From Azorinus chamasolen (Eukaryota > Mollusca > Bivalvia > Cardiida > Solecurtidae): DNA of 64,000 nucleotides. The stretch covers positions 40,905,243 through 40,969,242 of the forward strand of contig OY755243.1 of the NCBI GenBank assembly GCA_963576725.1. The letters are read 5' to 3'. Below, one piece after another: positions 25,401 through 37,400 of the stretch (positions are counted from its first letter, which is position 1; every line of letters starts with the position of its first letter). The translations under genes were made by a program, and so were the position numbers. The notes under the pieces were generated by a model. That model did no database searches and was not told the origin of the DNA. It was given only the letters and a program-made list of their open reading frames with translations.

Positions 25401-28400
25401 TGGGCGGGGTCATCGGTCTTGTTGCCATGGCAACCGGACACAATATCTAGAAAAATCTTCTTCTCCAGAATGACTCGTTGGAATTGAATATAGTTTTCAC
25501 CAAAATGTTTCTCAGTTGATAGACTTTAAAAGTTGTTAAAAGAATTTTGATCGGGCAAAAAACATGGCCGCCAGAGGGCTTGGTCAATATTTCCATATAT
25601 GGTAATATGGAATTTTCATAGGAAAATCTTTAAAAATCTTCTTCTCTGAAACTGTAAGGCTTAAACCTTTGATATTAGGTATGTAGCATGATCTTATGGT
25701 CCTCTACAAATATTGTTCAAATTATGACCCCTGGGCCAAAAATGGCTCCGCCCAAGGGCTTATCAGTTTTTCATAGGAAAATCTTTAAAAATCTTCTTCT
25801 CTGGAACTGTAAGGCCTAGACCTTTGATATTTGGTATGTAGCATGATCTTATGGTCCTCTACAAATATTGTTCAAATTATGACCCCCGGGCCAAAAATGG
25901 CCCCGCCCAAGGGCTTATCAGTTTTTCATAGGAAAATCTTTAAAAATCTTCTTCTCTGAAACTGTAAGGCCTAGACCTTTGATATTTGGTATGTAGCATG
26001 ATCTTATGGTCCTCTACAAATATTGTTCAAATTATGACCCCCGGGCCAAAAATGGCCCCGCCCAAGGGCTTATCAGTTTTTCATTGGAAAATCTTTTAAA
26101 ATCTTCTTATCTGAAGCTGTAAGGCCTAGACCCTTGATATTTAATATGTAGCATGATCTAATGGTCCTCTACAAATAGTGTTCAAATTATGACCCCCGGG
26201 CCAAAAATGGCTCCGCCCAAGGGTTTATCAGTTTTTCATAGGAAAATCTTTAAAAATCTTCTCCTCTCAAACTGTAAGGCCTAGACCTTTGATATTTGGT
26301 ATGTAGCATGAACTTATGGTCCTCGACAAATACTGTTCAAATTATGACCCCGGGCCAAAAATGGCTCCGCCCAAGGGCTTATCAGTTTTTCATAGGAAAA
26401 TCTTTAAAAATCTACTGAAACTGTAAGGCCTAGACCATTGATATTTTGTATGACTAACATCATCTACTGGTCCTCTATAAATATGTAGCTGTGGTTTGTG
26501 GTCCTCTGCCAAGAATGTTTAACTTACGACCCTGACCACTGGGCGAAACTTGGCCCTGCCTCAGGGCTTTTCAGTTTTTTCGATGGGAAAAATATGAAAT
26601 ATTATTTTTCTCTGAAATCATAAGGCTTAGACCTTAATTAATGGCATACTGCTTTGCCTTGTGGTTCTCTACCAAGGTTGTCCACATGATTTCTTGTGGT
26701 CAAAAAAGGCCCTGCCCCTGGGGTTATCTCAGGTGAGCGCTTCAGGGCCTCATGGCCCTCTTGTTCAAAGAAAATGTCCTGTCTGCTATTTTCAACCACT
26801 ATTAAGTTAAACCCTCATGGTCGGGGTGTGCAGCATCAAGCTGCTACATGTACATGACAATGCACCGGCCCATCGTTTAGCCGTAATACAGGAATACCTC
26901 AAGGAGAATCACAAAGGTCTACCACACCCATGATATAGCCTTGATCTCTCCCCTCAAGGCGTGTGACTTTTGGTTGAACCAATACATTAAATCATGCATA
27001 AGCGGGTGCTGCTTTGAAATGCGCAGCACAATTGTAAGCACTCTATACCAGAGTAAAAACAGTATACCTAAAGAACACTTCCAAAATGCATTTTCTGAGT
27101 GGCTTTTAATTTTGCACCTAGAAAAGTGTACAATACTTTGAAGATCTCACATAGTCATTTCTCGGAAATTGAGCGAGGTATGGAAAAAAGCCATTGTTGC
27201 TACTACATTTCAAATGCTCCCTGTGTTTCTAAAAATTGTACCACTGAGAGTAATCTATTTGAAGACACTGTTTCTCATTTTCATTTTAACCCTTTACTTT
27301 GAATATTCAGGGAAAGCTCCATTCATTATGGATATTAACCATTTACTTCATGAATATTCATGTCTGGTGGTAGAGCGTCCGCCTGCGGTACGGAAGGTCG
27401 TGGGTTCGATCCCCGGCCGCGACAGACCAAAAGTCGTTAAAAGTTGGTACTAGTAGCTCCCTTGTCTACGCTCGACAATAAAGGTGTAGTTCTAGGACTG
27501 GTCGGCCCGGTGTCAGGATAATGTGACTGGGTGGGGTGCCCTTGCCATGTACCTGCGGCAGGAGTATTCCAGTGAGGCAGCACTATAACTTGTCTCATGC
27601 GGGTGCCGTCTGCAAATAACTGAAATACTGTTGGTCGGACGTAAAACCCAACTCACTCACTTCATGTCTGAAATAATGATATCATGAATATTAATTAGAT
27701 TGTTAAAATAGCACATGGACACCGGACGTTTTGGCCACGGCATAAACCGTAGAATCTGATCTATATTGTTTTATAAGCAAACAGAGCAGACCCTGATCAG
27801 ACATCTACAGGAGCCATCTAATCAGGGTCTACTGTATTTGCAATGGTTTAGAAAGGCCTAGTTATGGCGTATAGGGTTAATCTAATTCTTGTATTAAAAT
27901 ACTAAATAAGGACCTACAAGAGCTGGCTGATTTGGGTTTACTCTGTTTGCAAAGGCAAAAAAAATGCATGATTATCATGTACAGGGTTAACATATAGTGT
28001 GCTTGAAAGTTTCAATTTCCTCGATGTTTCGGTTCTGCAAAATTTACAATTTTTATCTTTCTTTAAATATGCTTCGATAGAATGTATTGTAATTTGTTAT
28101 TATAACTTGAACATAGACATACACATGATATAAATTTATAAAATTAGATACGAAATCATTGTTATGCCCCCACAATGTGGTGGTATATAGGGTTGCTCTT
28201 GTCCGTATGTCCGTCCGTATGCACATCTAGAAGAATTTGTCCGGACTCTTTCTTGGAAAGTATTTGTCCAATCCACACCAAACTTTACACACATGTGGCC
28301 ATTATGTCTTGGTCAAGTTCAATAGTCATGTAAATCGCTTCAGTTGTTCAGGAGTTGCGGCCCTTTATTTGCAAAAATGACTTTAAAAATATCTTGTCCG

Positions 28401-31400
28401 GACTCTTTCTTGGAAAGTATTTGTCCAATCCTCACCAAACTTTACACACATGTTTGTGGCCATTATATCTTGGTCAAGTTAGATAGCCATGTAAATCCCT
28501 TCAGTCGTTTAGGAGTTGCTGTCCTTTATTTGCAAAAATGACTTTATAAATATCTTGTCCGGACTCTTTCTTGGAAAGTATTTGTCCAATCTTTACACAC
28601 ATATTTGTGGCCATTATATCTTGGTCAAGTTCGATAGCTATGTAAATCGCTTCAGTCATTGCATACTTTACATACTTAAACATACATGTTTCATGAACAT
28701 ATATCAAGTTTATGATGATTATGGCCCTTACTTTCTGTGACAAAAAACCTGATGTGGGGGGACATCAGTGTCCTATGGACACGTTTCTAGTTAACCTAAG
28801 GTTGATGATCAATAGTAATGTGTGTAATAATACAGCAACAGTTATTATTTGTATAATCATTCTGGAGACTGTTATTTAATCTTTCCCCTCCCCTTTTTGT
28901 TTTTACAGAGTCTCTGGTTGTGTTCACATTCTCAGCTGGATGTGGGGAAAGGTCTGGACTTTGCTGGAAAAGAAACTGTTTAAAGGGAAATTCTTCAATG
29001 GAGATAGATGGAAGAAAGAACCTGAGTGTCCAAAGAAAATCGGCCTTGAAGAAAATATATCACTACCATCAACAGGTGAGTCTCTTTACATGAGATACAT
29101 GTATACACATTTTTACACCTTCGCCAACAGAGTAGACCCAGATCAGAAGGCTCCCTTTAGTGTGATGTTGATCTGATTCTACAGTTTCTGCCATGGCCAA
29201 ATATTTTCTGTGTTCAATTGCCATATTATCAATTTAATATTTATTAGGTCATTACTTATAAATGTTCATGAGGCAAAGGGTAATTGTCTACAGAAGAATC
29301 ACTGATGTTGACACTTGGTCTTTGCTTCAGAATGGTTGGTATAAAATTATTTAGTATATTAGGGATGGAAATGAATTAAACACAATATAACCAATGATAA
29401 TTCTTTACTCCATAATGTCACCATATAACCCTTTCCTCCATAAATACACCTTTCTACGGCTCTGTAAAAATCACCTGTTGAAACCATTGTGATAAATAGA
29501 GCATTTGCTCCTATAGGAGCAAATGCTCTATCACAATGGTTTAACCCTTTCCCTGTTCTATATTTAGTCCAAATTTCATATACCTACTCAATATTCATGG
29601 ACAACATAGTTATAATGAAATATGGAAGATGGAACATTGAAGCCATTTTAGAAAGTAAAGAAACAGATCTATCCAATTCTATTAGCAAACATAGTAGACC
29701 CTGATAAGACGGCTCCTCAAGGAGCCGTCTGATCTGGGTCTACTCTGTTTGCAAATGCGTGAAAACACGTTTATATTAGGGAAAGGGTTAAAACCACAAA
29801 ATTCTAAAAAAAAAGATCCTTTTCTCTAGTTAATGCTCCTTTTCGGTAGATTTATTCAAAGTGGTTGGATCTAAAAATAACCTATGAGGGAATGGGTTAA
29901 TAAATATTCAAAATAAGCAGAGTCTGGCATGAATATTCAGACAGTGAGTAAAATCTCGATTTGTCAGCAAATGACAATCATTTTATGAGTAGTGGGTTAG
30001 CCCTCTCCTTCATACAAATACTTTTGCTTATGCCTGTGCAAACAGAGTAGACCCAGATCAGATGTCCACTGTAGGAGCCATCTGATTGGGGTCTGCTCTG
30101 TTTACTGATGGAATATAGATCTGATTCTACAGTTTCTGTCTGAGCCAAAATGTCGTGTTCATGTGCCATTATGAAAATTAATCTTAACTGATATTTATAA
30201 TGTCATTATTTCTTACATGAATATGAACCCTCTCCTCTGTAATAGTCACTTTTTGAAACCATTGTGATAAATAGAGCATTTGCTCCATAGGAGCAAATGC
30301 TCTATTTATCACAATGGTTTCTATACTACACAATATTATAACAATTTCCTTTTCTCTAGTAAATACTCCTTTTCGGTAGATTAATTCAAAGTGGTTGGGT
30401 CTAAAAATAGCTTATGGAGGAAAGGGTTAAACAGGGAAATGGCGAAGGGTAGGTAATGGTTGTATGAATGACAAACGGAAATGTTGTAGATGTTTGGGTT
30501 GATTAATTCATTTGGATATGATTTAAGATATTGGAACCAAACTTGATACCGCTAATATTGGTGAGCTGTCTTTAGATACCAATATATCATCACTGTAAAG
30601 AGTCATCTATGCTTTTCTCAAAATTTCATTTGTCTTTTGTCTCAGGTGAAGAAGCCATGCAGAGGCTTTTAGCCTGTAAAGGGAAGGACCCCTATAGGTA
30701 AGATCCACACAAAATTTGTATTAAACCTTTATATCATAATGCCACCTTTTTATGTCTATCATGTATGCAATGTCGTGACTATCAAAGCAATCACAGGATG
30801 GATTACAGGTCAGCAATTGGGCAATTTCGAGCTGTGAAATGCATACAAAATTGCCTTAGGAAACTATTATCTAGTTTGAGAGATGCAGCTGTCAGTTTCA
30901 ACCTTTTTATGCCTCCCAACGGCGGGCATATAGTAATCGCATTGTCCGTCCTTCCGTCCCTAATTTCGTGCCCCTTCTGTAACTTTTTTATTTGTGAATG
31001 GATTTCAAAATAACCTGGCACAAATGTTCAACACACAAAGACGATGTGTCCCATTCAGCTCCCTGGTCCATGGGTCAAAGGTCAAGGTCATCCTTCAGGG
31101 TCAAAGGTCGGGGCATAAGTGTTTCACAAACACACTCTTGTTCATATATAGTAATGTCTCCCCCCATATTTATATGGGGAGGGAGATATTGTTTTTGTGA
31201 GAGTTGTCCGTCTGTCTGTCTGTCCGTCACTTTCTTGTCCGGACGATAACTCCTATATGCCTGATGCCATTTGATTCAAACTTTATACATGGAAAGAGCA
31301 TAATGCGAGGAAGTGTCATATTCAAGGGCCATTACTCTGGCTTCAATACTTTTGGAGTTATAGCCCTTTGTTACATTGTTTTTGGTTGATCAATAACTCC

Positions 31401-34400
31401 TGTTCTACTGATGCTATTGGACTAAATTTCATTTACGGAAAGAGCATGATGGAAGGAAGTGTCATGCACAAGGACCATAACTGTGCTATCAATGTTTCTG
31501 GAGTTATTCTATGTTATCATTTTTTTTCTTGAAAAAATGTGGTGTGGAAATGATGAAAGAATTCCACTCACTGTGAAAAAGAGACTGAAATGAATCTTTG
31601 GGTGGGTAAACTTGTAAATCTAGGCATGATTCTGTTAACCGGCACACTCTCTTAACCGGCATATTAACATGGAACCATTGGGTGCCGGATAACAGAGGTT
31701 ATACTGTATAGAGTAAGATCTATTATAATTTCATAAGCAAACAGCGCAGACCCTGATCAGACAATCTGATCTGGGTCTACTTTGTTTGCTAAAGCATTTG
31801 CACGGAGTAAAGGGTCAGTTAATATTCTTAATGTTATTATTTCCTACATAAATATTCATGTAGTAAAGGGTTACAATGCCTTGTCTTATAGAGTGTAGAG
31901 TGTAGTTTAAGTACTTTTGCACTAAGCCCTCTGTGTTCTGTCTGTATTACAGTATTCTGGGACTGAAAGCGAGTGCCTCTGACGATGATATTAAAAAGTA
32001 TTACAGGAGACAAGCCTTTCTGGTCCATCCTGATAAGGTAAGGACTACAGTTATTGTATCTTACAATGTTTGTGAAACTTATCTCTCTTCTGTATATGAG
32101 TCATTCTCCCCGGGAATGGTTTGTGAATATTCTTGATTGAAGTTCAAGCCAGTTAACTTATTCTCAGTCTTTGTTTACTTAGACTGATTCGAAGGAAACT
32201 TATTTTCAACCGCTCTCCAGGAAAAAGGTGTAATTGTATGGTAGAAAATGTAGAACTAGACCAGCCATAGCATCTTTGATGTGGCGACTGGTTAGTGTCT
32301 GCACGGTTTTACATTCCTGAGAATCTATTATAAATTGTTCTCTCTCCATACAGTGTATAATATCATAAATGTGATGTGCTGTCTGTGTCAACACCGTTTG
32401 CAGTGCTGTGTTATAAGACCTGTTTCTCAGAGTGCGCTTCATATATCTTTAACCCTTTCCTCCATAGACTATTTTTTAGATCCAACCACTTTGAATAAAT
32501 CTACCGCAAAGGAGCATTAACTAGAGAAGAGGAACATTTTCAAATTTTGTAGTTTGAAACCATTACGATAAATAGAGCATTTGATCCTATAGGAGCAACT
32601 GCTCTATTTATCACAATGGTTTCATAAAGTGACTTTTACAGAGGCGTAGAAAGGTGTATTTATGGAGGAAAGGGTTAAACTCCTGTAAATGTTTGGTAGA
32701 ATGTGACCTCCAACAGCCTTGAAGGGCTATTTTCAACCTGAAACTTGTTTGACTGAAGTTTAGGGATAAGTATCACTACCTGAAAAACTGGATTTTAAAG
32801 AAAAAAAAAGGGGGGGAGTTTGGAGCGAAATATTGTAAGCACATGGAGAGTGGTTTGAAATTCAACTGTAAAACTAAGGTGTTTTAAATCTTGAACACAG
32901 TAGAATCTTAATTGACCATTCATTATTGAACATAAGAGTCTTAAAAAATAGATGCTTACTTAATGCAGGGCAAAATTAATGCAGAAAGGAGCTTTCTGCA
33001 TTTCTTTTGACATGCATTAAGCAACTACCTGTCTTAAAACCCCTGAATTAACCTCTTTTTAATGGTGGCTTAACCCTTTCCTCCATAAATACGCCTTTCT
33101 ACGCCTCTGTTAAAATCACCTATTGAAACCATTGTGATAAATAGAGCATTAAATTTTGCAAATGATCTATTTGTCACAATGGTTTCAGAACTACAAAATT
33201 CTAAAAAAAAATCCTTTTCTCTAGTTAATGCTCCTTTTCGGTAGATTTATTCAAAGTGGTTGGATATAAAATTAGCCTATGAGGGAATGGGTTAAGACAG
33301 GTTCTACTGTATTTGTTGATACAGCATTCTAATCTTCTGTACTTTTCAGAATCAACAACCTGGTGCTGAGGAAGCCTTCAAAATTCTAGGACATGCCTTT
33401 GATCTAATTGGAGATGCTGTAAGTTAATCAGTTCATTATAAAAAAAAAAGTTGAAGTACTATTTTCAAAACTTTGAATATGACTTTACCCTTTCTCTCAT
33501 ATATATAAATGTTTTTTCACGCCTTTGCCAACCCTGTAGAACCAGATCAGATGGCTCCAGTATGATCCATCTGATCAGAGTCTGCTCTGTTTGCTTATGA
33601 TATGACACTGATCTGATTTTAATTTTTTTCAAAGTAAATTTTCGCTCTAAAATTTTACATTATAAAAATTCAACTATGAATAAAAAGGCCATAGAAAATT
33701 AAATAGGCTGTAGCTGACAGCTGTTTCTGCTGTGGTTAAAAAAAAAATCCCTCGTTCACATGCCATTAACCCTTTCCCTGTTCTATATTTATTCTCAATT
33801 TTAATACCTACTGAATATTCATGGACAAAATAGTTAGTATGAAATATGAAAGTTAGCCATTTTAGAAAGTGAAGAAACAGATCTTTCAAATTCCTAAACA
33901 AACAGAGCACATCCTGATCAGACGGCTCCTACTCTGTTTGCAAATGCGTGAAAACATGTTTATATGAAGGAAAGTGTTATACAAATTAATTCATTCAGTA
34001 ATTATTTCTCATATAAACATTTATCTAGTTACGGGTGATTAGGGATGATTTAACAGATCTGTAAGAAAAAGTATGTTTTATGTCTCTCTTCCAGACTAAA
34101 CGCCAAGCCTATGACCGTCAACTACAGGAAGCCACTGAAGCTGAAGCTGCCATGGTGAGTGTCAATAGAAGCCTGACTTTTGTATCAGTACATCATGACA
34201 GGTTTTGTCACCATTTGGAGATTAGAATAAAAAATACTGTAACTGCACTTTCTGCCTTTTATAAGCAATTGCTAACTTGTCCCTTGCTTTGGTTTTGGAG
34301 GGTTTTCTTGCATTTCTATTTAAAAACATAATGTCAAAATGTTTAGGTCCTAGTGAGTCACTTTACTCTCTTATCTCATCTGAATTCAAACTGAATTTTC

Positions 34401-37400
34401 CCCAGTTATTGTTTTTTTGCGTCGAAGTCATGAATTATTAAATGCATTGTATGTGCAAATTTTATTTAATGCAGAGGCTGTTTATAAATTTAAGATAAGT
34501 GCCTATCCCAGGGCCACTAATGAACAAAAGCTGTATGTTGATGGCTCAGACAAATTTAGATTTTGCAGAATCATTTAACCCTTTCCCTGTTGTATGTTTA
34601 TTACCAATTTCAATACCTACTGAATTTTCATGGACAAAATAGTTAAAATGAAATATCGAAGGTGGAACATTGTAGCCATTTAGAAAGTAAAGACAAAGAT
34701 CTTTGAAATTCTATTAGCAAACGGAGTAGACCCTGATCAGACGGCTCCTCTATGAGCCGTCTGATCTGGGTCTACTCTGTTTGCAAATGCGTGAAAACAC
34801 GTTTATATGAGGGGAAAGGGTTAAGTCTGATTCTGTAGTTTCTGCCATGGCAAGAAATCATGTGTTCATATGTCATTATAAATATTCATGATGTCAATAT
34901 TTCTTTCATGAATATTTATCAGGTAAAAGGTTGAAAGAACTGTATTTTATAAAAGAACATTATTAAGAATCAAGTTTTTGTGTTTGGTGTCAATTTCTTG
35001 CAGTAATTGTGATGAATCCTGTTTGTTTAGGGTATTGATATCAGCATAGTCCCAGATAAACTAATGTGCACTGGCTGTAAAGGCTTTAGATGCCAGGTGC
35101 TGCAGGACTCTGCAGATACCAATGATTCAAATTATATATCATTACAGAAGCCCAGAAAAGATGCATAAATTTCAAATATTAGCTGCAGTATTTTTCCCAA
35201 ACGCTATCTAAAGAGTTCCTAAAGAGTTACGCAACATAGGGTTTGGTAGAGAAATGATTTAGTCTTTGAACATGCACCTTTATGTATTGGTCTGATTATT
35301 AGGTTTGTTGCTTTAGTAATTCTATCGTTATCTTGCCAGCGTGAGTTTAATGATTTACTGACAAAGCTACAAGAAAAGATCCAACAAGCCAGCAACATGA
35401 TGCGCTGTGATAACTGTGGGGGCAAGCACAAGCGAGTGCCAGTTGACAGGCCATGGTATAGTGCCAGGTTCTGTGATAGGTGCAGCATTCGACACTCTGC
35501 TAAGGAGGTATGCAGTTTTTTAGTTTCACAGTCTGGTCCTTATGTGATTACATTCTATGTACTTTTAACAGACACATGCGTGTCCCATTCTTGTTTATGT
35601 AGGTCTCTTTATAACATAGTAATTTTTTAGAAGTACATGTATGAAGTGGCAACCAAGACTGCCTTCTCTATCAGCATACACTGTTAGACATTTCTTTTCT
35701 AGGGCGATGTATGGGCAGAAACGTCAATGCTTGGTTTTCTATGGCATTATTACGCTTGTATGGAGGGTAAAGTATTCGATATCACCGAATGGGTGGCCTG
35801 CAAGGTAGGTTTCATGATAAAAGTTGATGCTTTGCATTGTATATTATACTCATATTACCCAATGTATTTGGACAAATTTAGGCAAATAGAACAGACCCAG
35901 ATCAAACTGCTGCTGAAAGAGCAGGTTGAACAGGGTCTACACTATTTGCTATGTCAGTCTAATTAAAAGTTGCCAAAGTGGTGCCAAATTGACCTATTCA
36001 TATTTACAAACCCATGCAATGTGGAGGTTGGTTGTCTGAATACTGGATTAGTGTATAGAATTAATCTTTGAGATTGATAGAACTACAGCAAAAATTTGAT
36101 ACTACGAATGTAACATGGTGAAGAAGTTGTGACTCAACTGGGACTCGAACCCAGGGCCTCTGGCTTACCATGCCAACACTCTATCGACTGAGCTACCAAG
36201 CCACACAGTCTAAGCCTATCAACTATTTCACCACAATCTCTACCCGGCTACACACACACCCTCTACACAAGAATTCGTCCCGAATTCTTACTCAAAGAAC
36301 ACTCCATGAGTTTCTTATTATTACAAATTATCTTCATATAAATCACCCTGTGGGTTATTTATGTTGGGCACAAAATGTAACAATCTCTACCCGTCTACAC
36401 GAACATTCAATTATGTACCTTTATTGATCTTTAACACAGGTGGCAGCTTAATGCAGGGTGAAAGTCATGCAGAAAGCTCCTCTAGGAGCTTTCTGAATGA
36501 CTTTCACCCTGCATTAAGCAGCCACTTGCCTACAAAGACATAAATTCCTCCTTACTAAAATTTCGTAGTATCAAGTTTCTACTGTATATTAGAGTGAGCA
36601 AATATACTTCTGTGGTCAATATATTATGCTTTAAAATAGGATTTTCTCATTTTCATACGATTATGATTGTATCAAATTGTTTGAATCCCGGTCTGATGCC
36701 AGGTCACATGACATCTTGGGCAGTTTTGGCCATAATATGCTGCTTGTAAGCAACTAGACCGGTTTTGTTATTTTTTGGCATAAATTGAACATTGTTTTTT
36801 TTTTATTGATACTTGCATTTCATCTCTGCATAATTTCCATTGACCAGCTTGTGAAAAGTGTTATGTATCTTATTCAGAAGGACTTTTTCAAGCACATGCA
36901 GGCCAATGCCCACCACGTTTTTTACCGTATTGCGACTGAAGGAACTAGAGGTCACCACGGTAGATCCAATGGTGCTACTGGCTCATCTGGTACAGGGTGA
37001 GTAGCTGATACAGTAGAACCTTTCTAAGTGACCTTTATAAAGAGGTCAAATTCTTGGGTCTTTAAGACAGGTGGTAGCTTAATGCAGGATGAAAGTAATG
37101 CAGAAACTATGAGAGCTTTCTGCTTTACCTTTGCTCTGCATTAAGCACTCACCTGCTTTGTAAGACTCCTATGTTGAATAAATGAATGGTTGCTTAACCC
37201 ATTCCCTCATAGGCTATTTTTAGATCTAACCACTTTGAATAAATCTACCGAAAAGGAGAATTAACTAGAGAAAAGGAAAATTTTAGAATTTTGTAGTTTG
37301 AAACCATTGTGATAAATAGAGCATTTGCTCCTATAGGAGCAAATGCTCTATTTATCACAATGGTTTCAAGAAGTGACTATTACAGAGGCGTAGAAAGGCG

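Larger units (their letters stand above)
24046..27222 (+). mobile_element. Mariner element, dead, split by a tandem-unit element
   Basis: Inverted ends, left GAGGGCTATTTGAAAAGTAG and the right-end complement GAGGGAGCATTTGAAATGTA, bound the element. Without the nested 24909-26764 insertion it is about 1.3 kb, the usual mariner length. It starts 17 nt after the donor of DNAJC14 exon b. A TA duplication is visible only on the left (24044-24045). Confidence 0.85.
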
